DNA of 64,000 bases from positions 21,155-85,154 of the IMG/VR virus record IMGVR_UViG_3300029448_000009; one strand, 5' to 3'. The stretch comes from a virus. Position 1 is the stretch's first letter. Every line of letters begins with the position of its first letter. Position numbers and translations under genes: made by a program. Shown here in pieces: positions 14,979 through 22,056 of this stretch. The notes beneath the pieces are model-generated. The model did no database searches. It saw nothing but the letters and a program-made list of their open reading frames with translations, and had not been told where the DNA came from.

Positions 14979-15386
14979 ATGAAATACGAAGTAAGTAAAG
15001 GTCATCCTAGATATAAAGAAGCTATGCATATGATTGAAATAATGTGCAAAGCTTTAGGAACTAAAAAGGGTGAATTAAGAAATGTTACTAGAACTAGAAA
15101 TCTAGTAGATGCTAGGCGTGTGTGCTATGTATTGTTAGCTGAAAGGCTACAAATGCCTACATTACATATAGCTGGTTATTTTGATAAAGACCATGCTACA
15201 GTTAGACATAGTCTTCTACAACATGATAGTTTTTATCAGTTTGATAAAGACTATAGAATACAATTTGATTATGTTAAAAGCATAGTAGATAAAAATGAAT
15301 ATGTGGAAGAAGATGTTTATGATGTAATTAATAATTTGTTATTAAGAGTAGAAATATTAGAAGGTAAATTAAAGAAAGCGTTATGA
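14979..15386 (+). CDS. DnaA domain IV-like DNA-binding protein
   Basis: Residues of about 30-75 read like the DNA-binding domain of bacterial DnaA: NLVDARRVCYVLLAERLQMP followed by HIAGYFDKDHATVRHS. The latter matches the DnaA signature that recognises the DnaA box (G-x-x-x-x-D-H-T-T-V). The ATPase domain is absent; the rest is helical. The 135-aa stand-alone domain could bind phage origin sequences, recruit or block host initiation, or act as a regulator. It lies 8 nt after the polymerase gene and is coupled by ATGA to the next gene. Confidence 0.8.
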   Translation: MKYEVSKGHPRYKEAMHMIEIMCKALGTKKGELRNVTRTRNLVDARRVCYVLLAERLQMPTLHIAGYFDKDHATVRHSLLQHDSFYQFDKDYRIQFDYVKSIVDKNEYVEEDVYDVINNLLLRVEILEGKLKKAL

Positions 15387-15610
15387 AATCACATTACACA
15401 AAGAAAATAAATGATTGGGAACTAAATATAGAATATAATTATATACCAGCTGAAGCTTCTACACAAGACTATCCAGGGGTGGGGAGTAGTGTAGAAGTGG
15501 AAGCTGCGTATTTGTTTGAGAAAGATATCTCAGATTTTTTGTATGAGTTTTGTCCCGATGAAATGTATGAATTAGAAAAAGAAATAACTGAATACCATGA
15601 AGATAATTAA
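15383..15610 (+). CDS. Small acidic hypothetical protein, 75 aa
   Basis: Unrecognised. An acidic, aromatic protein with a beta N-terminus (YTKKINDWELNIEYNY) and an acidic C-terminal helix. Overlaps at both ends place it firmly in the operon between the DnaA-like gene and the helicase. It could be a helicase or polymerase partner; no motif supports that. Confidence 0.65.
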   Translation: MKSHYTKKINDWELNIEYNYIPAEASTQDYPGVGSSVEVEAAYLFEKDISDFLYEFCPDEMYELEKEITEYHEDN

Positions 15611-16796
15611 AACAATGAGTAACTGCATAGAAATAAAAGATAGAGAACAGAAAAAAGCACTGAATGCATGGGCTAAAGCTGGATTTAAAGGATCTGTAAT
15701 TGCAGGTACTGGATTTGGTAAGTCCCGTGTAGGCGTGCTAGCTGTAGGTGAAACCTTAAGAAGGAATCAAGCAGCTAGAGGAATAGTATTAGTCCCAACC
15801 ATACAATTGCAAGAACAGTTTGAAGATGAATTTAATAAATGGAAATATTCAGATGTGCTAGATCGCGTTGATATTGTTTGTTATCAGTCTGCATATAAAC
15901 TACAAAATCAATTTTATAATATTGTAGTAGCAGATGAGATACACTTAGGTTTAAGTACAGAACACATTAAATTTTTTGAAAACAATACATGTGATAGATT
16001 ATTATGTATGACTGCAACTCAACCTGAAGAATTAGAATACAAAGCAAAGTTAATGACTCTTGCTCCTGTAGCCTATGAATTAACATTGGATGAGTGTGTA
16101 GGGTTAGGATTAGTATCTCCTTATAAAATTTATTGTTTACCTGTTACATTGACAGAGGAAGAGGCTAAAGATTATAAAAAAGCAAATAACATGTTTGTTC
16201 ACTACAAATATAAGTTGGGACAATTTGATGCTTTTAACGAAGCCAAAAGAATTCTTGCTAGCAGTAATGCTGGTGGTCATGAAAAACAATGGGCTGTATT
16301 ATTTTATAAAGCTATTAGACAGCGTAAAGCTATAGTAGATTTTGCGATTAATAAAATTACTGCAATACAAAAGATAGTATTATCTAACTTAAAGAAAAGA
16401 GTATTAACATTTTCAGGTGCTAATGATTTTACAGATCAAATCTGTGAAGCGTTAGAACCTCTTGCATTAGCATATCATTCTAAAAAGACAAAAAAGCAAA
16501 AAGAAAACGCATTAACGTCTTTTAAGGATAAAAAAGTTAATGTATTGTGTTCAACTAAAGCACTTAATCAAGGTTTTGATGTGCCTGATGCAGACTATGG
16601 TATTATATCTGGACTAACAAGTAAATCATTAACTATGATCCAACGTGTGGGACGATTACTACGTTTTCAAGAAGAAAAAGTAGGTAAAATTGTTGTTCTT
16701 TATATAAAAGATACACAAGAAGAAAAGTGGTTAAAATCAGCAGTAAAAGGTTTAACTAATGTCAATTGGATTGACAAAATAAATGAAATAAATTAG
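15597..16796 (+). CDS. Superfamily 2 helicase
   Basis: The 399-aa helicase has a complete SF2 core: motif I AGTGFGKSRVG (K42), motif II ADEIH (113-116, DExH type), motif III MTATQPE, motif V-type TKALNQGFDVPDADYG and motif VI QRVGRLLRF. Compact SF2 helicases of this kind (UvsW/RecG-like) unwind branched DNA in phage recombination and replication. It overlaps the previous gene by 14 nt; the Met at residue 7 (15615) is an alternative start. It is followed closely by the replication-organiser candidate and DnaB-like gene. Confidence 0.92.
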   Translation: MKIIKTMSNCIEIKDREQKKALNAWAKAGFKGSVIAGTGFGKSRVGVLAVGETLRRNQAARGIVLVPTIQLQEQFEDEFNKWKYSDVLDRVDIVCYQSAYKLQNQFYNIVVADEIHLGLSTEHIKFFENNTCDRLLCMTATQPEELEYKAKLMTLAPVAYELTLDECVGLGLVSPYKIYCLPVTLTEEEAKDYKKANNMFVHYKYKLGQFDAFNEAKRILASSNAGGHEKQWAVLFYKAIRQRKAIVDFAINKITAIQKIVLSNLKKRVLTFSGANDFTDQICEALEPLALAYHSKKTKKQKENALTSFKDKKVNVLCSTKALNQGFDVPDADYGIISGLTSKSLTMIQRVGRLLRFQEEKVGKIVVLYIKDTQEEKWLKSAVKGLTNVNWIDKINEIN

Positions 16797-16797
16797 G

Positions 16798-17337
16798 ATG
16801 AAAATAGAAATTGACTTATCTTTACTTCAGGATATAGGCTTACGTCCTGACGATTATATATATCTTTATAGTATTTACAGAAAAGCATATTCGTATGCTG
16901 GTAAATTGCGTGTGTCACCCAGATTAGAAACTGATGGGTGGATTGTTTACGGTGAAGACGTTACTAAACACGTTATACAACAAAAATTTAGAGATCTATT
17001 CGTTAGTGATACAGATGCTATGTTTGCAGAATTATGTTCTGCATACCCTTTTAAAGTAGAATCCCCTACACGTGGTGTAAGGGTTCTACACGCAAAGGAT
17101 CCAAAGGCAGCTAGCAATAAAAAAGCTAGAAATAAATATAAAAAGATTGTAAGTAATAAACCGCATTTGCATAGTCATGTTATGCATTGCTTAAAGATGC
17201 AGCTTTCTCACGAAGGTGACAACTTAGGTTACTTACAAAATTTTGAAACTTGGATAAATAATCATACGTGGGAAAAGTATGAAGATATGAACATAAAAGA
17301 CATTAACGATGACAGAAGAATCACAAGACAGCTCTGA
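16798..17337 (+). CDS. Putative replication organiser / helicase-loader-like protein
   Basis: The 179-aa product has an N-terminal region that could be a winged helix and a basic middle linker (SNKKARNKYKKIVSNKPH). The C-terminal segment YLQNFETWINNHTWEKYEDM resembles the ends of phage replisome-organiser proteins. It overlaps the start of the DnaB-like gene by 29 nt, the expected partner of such a protein. Assignment rests on the C-terminal pattern and context. Confidence 0.6.
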   Translation: MKIEIDLSLLQDIGLRPDDYIYLYSIYRKAYSYAGKLRVSPRLETDGWIVYGEDVTKHVIQQKFRDLFVSDTDAMFAELCSAYPFKVESPTRGVRVLHAKDPKAASNKKARNKYKKIVSNKPHLHSHVMHCLKMQLSHEGDNLGYLQNFETWINNHTWEKYEDMNIKDINDDRRITRQL

Positions 17338-18253
17338 ATTATTCAAAGGCAGAGGTTTTCAAAGAATAGATAAGGCAGTTAATCAATCACTAAGCATTGT
17401 AAAAAATGCTATGAATGGTAAGCGTAATGTATATCCTACCAAGTGGCCAAGACTTAATAAGAATTTATTAGGTGGTTTACAGGGTGGAAAAATGTATGTT
17501 ATTGCAGGTCGTCCTGGTGTTGGTAAATCTGCATTTAGTAATCAATTAGTATTTGATTTATTAGATGCAAATACAAACAAAGATATGGTAGTGTTGTATT
17601 GGAGTTTTGAGATGCCAGGTTATCAACAAGTTATGCGTAGTGCGTCTAAAAGTGTGAACAAGCAATTAGGCGATCTTTTGTCTGTAGAAGCAAGATTAAA
17701 AGACGAAGAGTTTAAAGATTATGCTGACTCTGTGCAGAAATTTAATAAGTATCCTGTTTTCTTTAATAATATTCCTAGAACTATGGATTTTATTAAAGCA
17801 ACAAATGAACAGGTGTTTATGAAGTCTCCTAATGCACGAGTAGTTAATGTATTTGACCACTCTAGATTAATAAAAGGCCAAAATGAACATTCAGAACTAC
17901 AAAAACTAAATGAAATATCTAAAGGTTGCATGTGGATGCAGTCTAAAATGGAGGTTATTAACATATTATTATCACAACTAAACAGAAATATAGAACAAGA
18001 GCATAGAGCTAAAAATCAATACCAGCCACTCTTGACAGATCTATTTGGTGGTGACAGCATTGGTCAAGATGCCCATGTTGTAATGATATTAAATAGGCCA
18101 TTTGATATTTATGGTATAACAAAAACATACTGTAATGAGGAACCACAAGGGTTATTAGCATGTCATATAGAAAAGAACCGTGATGGTTTACTTGGTATGA
18201 TACCTTATGAAGCAGATATGTCAACATTTACAATTAAAGAACGCAAAAAATAA
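17309..18253 (+). CDS. DnaB-like replicative helicase (RecA-fold ATPase)
   Basis: The 314-aa product corresponds to the C-terminal motor of DnaB with only a short N-terminal extension. Visible motifs are Walker A GRPGVGKSAF (K73), a catalytic-region YWSFEMPG (DnaB has the S-x-E-M equivalent), Walker B VVNVFDHSRL, the polar LLSQLNRNIE, and GGDSIGQDAHVV followed by HIEKNRDG, which are DnaB H4/arginine-finger-like signatures. The normal N-terminal collar domain is missing, as in several phage helicases. It is expected to unwind the fork with the downstream primase. Confidence 0.9.
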   Translation: MTEESQDSSELFKGRGFQRIDKAVNQSLSIVKNAMNGKRNVYPTKWPRLNKNLLGGLQGGKMYVIAGRPGVGKSAFSNQLVFDLLDANTNKDMVVLYWSFEMPGYQQVMRSASKSVNKQLGDLLSVEARLKDEEFKDYADSVQKFNKYPVFFNNIPRTMDFIKATNEQVFMKSPNARVVNVFDHSRLIKGQNEHSELQKLNEISKGCMWMQSKMEVINILLSQLNRNIEQEHRAKNQYQPLLTDLFGGDSIGQDAHVVMILNRPFDIYGITKTYCNEEPQGLLACHIEKNRDGLLGMIPYEADMSTFTIKERKK

Positions 18254-18260
18254 TATATAT

Positions 18261-18959
18261 ATGGAATTACCTAAAAACAAGGTTGGTGCTTTACGTAAGT
18301 CACCTAAGAACATGGTCATTTATGGCCCGCCTAAAATAGGCAAAACAACTGCATTAAGCAAGTTGGAAGATTGTTTAATTATTGATTTAGAAGAAGGATC
18401 AGATATGATAGAAGCTTTAAAATTAAAAGCTAATAATCTAGGAGATCTTGCTGAAATTGGTAAGAAAATAATGCAAAACAAAAAACCATACAGGTATGTA
18501 GCTATAGATACAGTTACAAAACTTGAGGAATGGTGTGAAATAGAAGGCAAGAAAATCTATCAACTTACCCCTATGGGTAAAAACTTTGATAAAGATCAGA
18601 AAGGCATTTCAGTTTTATCTCTTCCTAATGGTGCTGGCTATCTATACTTAAGAATAGCATTCAAAAGATGGATAGAAAGGTTAAACAAATTAGCAGATCA
18701 CGTGATATTAGTTGGTCATCTCAAAGATAAGATGTTAGATAAGAAAGGAAAAGAAGTTTCTTCTAAAGATCTTGACTTAACAGGGAAGATTAAACAAATA
18801 ACATGCGCTAACGCTGATGCTATTGGTTATATTTATAGAGAAGGTGATACTACTATGGTATCATTTAATTCTATGGATGATATAACTGCAGGATCGCGGT
18901 GTGATCATCTCAAGGGCCAAGAAATGGAACTTGATTGGAGTAAAATATTTATTGATTAA
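18261..18959 (+). CDS. Sak4-like recombination ATPase
   Basis: I place the start at 18261 (MELPKNKVG), giving 232 aa; the longer frame overlaps the helicase gene and lacks a leader. The P-loop is YGPPKIGKTTAL (K28), followed by LIIDLEEGSDM and Walker B-like YVAIDTVTKLEEW, then ILVGHLKDK. This is the layout of the phage AAA/RecA-fold Sak4 group, single-strand annealing or RAD51-like proteins that work with SSB. The SSB candidate is two genes downstream, the usual pairing. Confidence 0.85.
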   Translation: MELPKNKVGALRKSPKNMVIYGPPKIGKTTALSKLEDCLIIDLEEGSDMIEALKLKANNLGDLAEIGKKIMQNKKPYRYVAIDTVTKLEEWCEIEGKKIYQLTPMGKNFDKDQKGISVLSLPNGAGYLYLRIAFKRWIERLNKLADHVILVGHLKDKMLDKKGKEVSSKDLDLTGKIKQITCANADAIGYIYREGDTTMVSFNSMDDITAGSRCDHLKGQEMELDWSKIFID

Positions 18960-18976
18960 TTTAAAACACATTTAAA

Positions 18977-19405
18977 ATGGTAGAAACGAGAATAAACCCA
19001 ACAACGGGAACTACTGAACAGGTGCAAAGCACAACTCCTGAAGTTATTACTACATCAATGATCATAACAGATCTAGAAAATGGTATTGACAGAACAGGTA
19101 TTAAAGCTAAATACAGTTTAGAAGCATGGGAAGTTAAACAAATGTTTGATCACCCTGTACTAAAAGGTAAGAAAGCTAAACGAGTTAAAAAATTATCTTT
19201 TAGTTTTGTAGACGACACAGTTAATACTGATGTATTACCTGGACAAACTAACTTAGTAGATCAAATAGCTGAAGAAGATGCAGAAAATTTAGAAGCTATT
19301 AATGATGCTAAAACAGAAGAAGAAGTCTTTTACAAAGAAGAAGATAAGCACAATGAGACATTAGAATCTCGTGCAGACGATTGGGCTAATGAACACAAAT
19401 ATTAA
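18977..19405 (+). CDS. Hypothetical protein between Sak4-like and SSB genes, 142 aa
   Basis: The first half is Thr-rich then carries SMIITDLENGIDRTGIKAKY and a basic LKGKKAKRVKKLSF segment that could be an HTH plus strand. The C-terminal 50 residues are very acidic. An acidic tail next to a basic module fits a DNA-binding or DNA-mimicking accessory factor of the recombination genes. Not recognised. Confidence 0.65.
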   Translation: MVETRINPTTGTTEQVQSTTPEVITTSMIITDLENGIDRTGIKAKYSLEAWEVKQMFDHPVLKGKKAKRVKKLSFSFVDDTVNTDVLPGQTNLVDQIAEEDAENLEAINDAKTEEEVFYKEEDKHNETLESRADDWANEHKY

Positions 19406-19422
19406 TATTAAAAATTTATAAA

Positions 19423-20190
19423 ATGGCTATAACAAGCAACAATTCAGATCAAGAGGTCATGGGTAGCATTAAAAGTTATTCAGGACTTTCAAATTTTAAT
19501 GTAGTAGCAGTAAATCCTACAATGCAGGAACTACACGCTATGGACATTAAAGTAAAACAAGAACCAAATTATTTCTTAGAACTAAATGGTGAAGACTATT
19601 TCAAAGTTGTATTTTGGGTTAAGAACGAAGATCTAACTACTAGAATGGAGGTCTTAATGCAAAATAAAACAAGAACTAGTAAAACTGGTAAATTTCAATG
19701 GTTAAACTCTGTAGGTCAATCTACATGGTCAGAAGGTAATCCTTCTTATGACTGGTGGCAAAAACCTGAGACATCAAGAAAAGCTTTTACTGGTGAGGAA
19801 ACTTTAATTAATTTTGTTAAAGCATGGGCTAATGTAGCACCAGGTGGAGACGTATACTTTGAAACTATTGATAAAATAGTGCAAGGGAATGTAACAGAGT
19901 TAAAAGAACTAGTAAAAATACTAGCAGGAAACCAGGTTCGATTATTAGTAGGGGTAAAAGATGGTAAATATCAACAAGTTTATACTAAGATATTTGGCAG
20001 AATTAAACCACAAAGAGATGATTTATTTGTTAAATCATTAAACGATGAGTACGGATCATTTAACGCAGAGTTTGCTACTGACCTTAAATGGGGTGAGTTT
20101 AAACCTGAGTTAGCTGTTGTATCTCCTGACCCTAGTGGTGCAGAAGATCTTCCATTCTCTTCTGGTGATGAAGACAAAGATTGGGTATAA
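19423..20190 (+). CDS. ssb: Single-stranded DNA-binding protein
   Basis: The 255-aa product has a beta-rich OB-type core (YFKVVFWVKNEDLTTRMEVL, then WLNSVGQSTW, a pattern I associate with SSBs of Bacteroidetes phages). It has a Trp-rich segment (PSYDWWQKPE) suited to base stacking and ends in a Pro/Ser/Asp-rich acidic tail finishing DEDKDWV. The acidic tail with a terminal hydrophobic residue is the hallmark that SSBs use to recruit partner enzymes. It follows the Sak4-like ATPase and precedes the primase, with a large hairpin just after. Confidence 0.75.
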   Translation: MAITSNNSDQEVMGSIKSYSGLSNFNVVAVNPTMQELHAMDIKVKQEPNYFLELNGEDYFKVVFWVKNEDLTTRMEVLMQNKTRTSKTGKFQWLNSVGQSTWSEGNPSYDWWQKPETSRKAFTGEETLINFVKAWANVAPGGDVYFETIDKIVQGNVTELKELVKILAGNQVRLLVGVKDGKYQQVYTKIFGRIKPQRDDLFVKSLNDEYGSFNAEFATDLKWGEFKPELAVVSPDPSGAEDLPFSSGDEDKDWV

Positions 20191-20199
20191 TCTTTAAAT

Positions 20200-20289
20200 A
20201 ACTATACAGGTGAGGTTGTAATATTATATTAACTCTCCGGTTATACTTTGTGAACTTATTACGTTCCTCACTTGTATAGTTTTATTTTT
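20200..20289 (+). terminator. Large hairpin (16-bp stem) between SSB and primase genes
   Basis: Bases 20200-20215 pair with 20266-20281 over 16 bp with one G-T pair. Inner pairs GTAATA/TATTAC extend the stem and TAAC/GTTA forms a small hairpin in the loop. TTTATTTTTA follows. The length and inner structure exceed a plain terminator; it may also be an attenuator or RNA-processing site. Confidence 0.7.
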
Positions 20290-20302
20290 AACACACATTG
20301 AT

Positions 20303-21268
20303 ATGATAACATCAAGACCAAGTAATGATATATTACACACAGACACAATATTAGAAAAAATAACAGAGTTTGACATATTTAAATACTACTGTTCTGTATT
20401 TATAGAACTTAATAAGAAATTTTGCAGCGAGTTGAGAGAGGATAGAAAACCTTCAGCATCTGTAGTTAATTATAACGGTAATCTATTATACAAAGATTTT
20501 GGACATCCTGAGCATACATTTAATTGTTTTGGATATGTTCAGTTTAAATATGGAGTAACATTTACTGAAGCTTTAATTCAAATTAGCAATGATTTTAATT
20601 TAAAACTAGTAAGTTCAAATGGAGTAGTGCGGTCCAAGGTTCCTACACTTTATGGTAATCAACATGTTGACAAGAAAGTCACTATTATTAAAATAAAGAG
20701 TAGAAATTGGAATTTTTCAGATGCACGATTTTGGAAACCTTTTGGTATAAGTAAGAAAATTTTAACTATCTTTGCAGTTAAGCCTATCTCATACTATTGG
20801 ATAAATGAAAATAGATTCAAAGCTAAAACTCCTACTTATGCTTTTAGGTTTAACAATAAATTTAAAATTTACGCTCCTTATGAAACAAACAATAAATGGT
20901 TTAGTAACACTAATAAAAACATCGTTCAAGGCTATGATCAACTTCCTGATAAAGGTAATGTCTTATATATTACATCTTCCCTCAAAGATGTTATGTGTTT
21001 GCACGCAATGCGATTGCGTGGGATTGCTCTGCAGTCAGAAATGCAACTCCCCAGCAAGTTGCAAATGCAATTGCTGCAAGAAAGATTCAAAAAAATAGTT
21101 ATTTTTTACGACAATGATACTCCTGGACAGTCTATGGCTGCTAAAATATGCAGTGAGTATAATTTAGATAATCTTTACATTCCAAATGATTGGGGTGCTA
21201 AAGATGTATCTGATGCTGTTGCTTTACACGGGTTTGATAAAGCAAAACAATTTATATATGAGATTTAA
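20303..21268 (+). CDS. DnaG-like primase with TOPRIM domain
   Basis: The 321-aa product has an N-terminal zinc-finger-like region without a clear Cys set (EDRKPSASVVNYNGNLLYKD, then FNCFGYVQF). A TOPRIM core follows: LYITSSLKDVM (225-229) and FYDNDTPGQS (D270-N-D272), then KDVSDAVAL. Canonical TOPRIM motif 1 has Glu-Gly; here it is Ser-Ser while the following Asp (D229) is kept. It would make primers for the DnaB-like helicase/polymerase set. It is preceded by a large hairpin and overlaps the endonuclease gene by 11 nt. Confidence 0.82.
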   Translation: MITSRPSNDILHTDTILEKITEFDIFKYYCSVFIELNKKFCSELREDRKPSASVVNYNGNLLYKDFGHPEHTFNCFGYVQFKYGVTFTEALIQISNDFNLKLVSSNGVVRSKVPTLYGNQHVDKKVTIIKIKSRNWNFSDARFWKPFGISKKILTIFAVKPISYYWINENRFKAKTPTYAFRFNNKFKIYAPYETNNKWFSNTNKNIVQGYDQLPDKGNVLYITSSLKDVMCLHAMRLRGIALQSEMQLPSKLQMQLLQERFKKIVIFYDNDTPGQSMAAKICSEYNLDNLYIPNDWGAKDVSDAVALHGFDKAKQFIYEI

Positions 21269-21707
21269 AAGAAGAAAAGGAAAAGCAAAGATAAGATCTA
21301 AACCTACTGAAATAGATGGTATAAAATTTAGATCTAAATTAGAAGCATTTACTTATAAAAAACTAAAAGAAAACAAAATTAAACACGAATACGAAAGTGA
21401 AAAGTTTGTTTTGCATGAGGGTTTTTATTTTACTTCTGATTCTTATGAACAATCAACAACAGGTTATAGAAATAGAGGAGCAGAGAAAGTTAGAGCAATT
21501 ACATATTTGCCAGACTTTTTATCTCCAGCTATTAACCATAAACGCAAATGGATAATTGAATGCAAAGGTTTTGCTAATGACAGATTCCCTATGAAATGGA
21601 AAATGTTTAAAAAATATTTACACGATAACAATCCTAACTGTGTCTTATTTGTACCTAAAAATCAAAAACAGGTACTAGAAACAATAGAAATAATTAAAAA
21701 TTTATGA
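21258..21707 (+). CDS. PD-(D/E)XK endonuclease, DUF1064-like
   Basis: I start at 21258 (MRFKRRKGKAKI), which overlaps the primase end by 11 nt and gives 149 aa; the longer frame from 21186 runs through primase sequence. Core motifs are IKFRSKLEAFTYKKL (Glu of the core helix), ITYLPDFLSP (Asp) and KWIIECKGF (E-C-K). This is the short phage endonuclease family used for Holliday-junction or branched DNA resolution. The basic N-terminus suits DNA binding. Role in recombination or host DNA breakdown is inferred from the family. Confidence 0.82.
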   Translation: MRFKRRKGKAKIRSKPTEIDGIKFRSKLEAFTYKKLKENKIKHEYESEKFVLHEGFYFTSDSYEQSTTGYRNRGAEKVRAITYLPDFLSPAINHKRKWIIECKGFANDRFPMKWKMFKKYLHDNNPNCVLFVPKNQKQVLETIEIIKNL

Positions 21708-21708
21708 C

Positions 21709-22056
21709 ATGAATCAAATGGAGAATGTAACTCCAATCCATAAATGGGTTGATGAGTTACAGCCAGGCGATTTAATTAGAGTGTCTTACGGATCAGGTTC
21801 TCATTATACAGGACTGTTTAGAGATCGTAGGTTAAAAACTAATGGGGCTATATTATATTATTATGATATGCCTGGCCCTATGGTTACAAACTCTGATAAA
21901 GATTGCTGGTATCAAAAAAGGCTAGAGGAAAAACTTCCTGCAGTCTCGTATATCTACGGATATATGTATAAAGATAGGATACATCCTGCACAAGAATGGA
22001 TGTTAACTAAAATTCAAAAAGAGTATTATAACAAATTAAAAGAATTTATAAGATGA
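21709..22056 (+). CDS. Hypothetical protein, 115 aa
   Basis: Unrecognised. The N-terminal domain (PIHKWVDELQPGDLIRVSYG followed by SHYTGLFRDRR) looks like a small beta barrel, with a helical C-terminus. It is coupled by an ATGA overlap to the rIIA-like gene, so it may work with that system. Confidence 0.6.
   Translation: MNQMENVTPIHKWVDELQPGDLIRVSYGSGSHYTGLFRDRRLKTNGAILYYYDMPGPMVTNSDKDCWYQKRLEEKLPAVSYIYGYMYKDRIHPAQEWMLTKIQKEYYNKLKEFIR

Noticed and set aside
18207-18260. Longer start of the Sak4-like gene
   Set aside because: It would overlap the DnaB-like gene by 47 nt and adds residues unlike the family; the Met at 18261 follows the helicase stop neatly.
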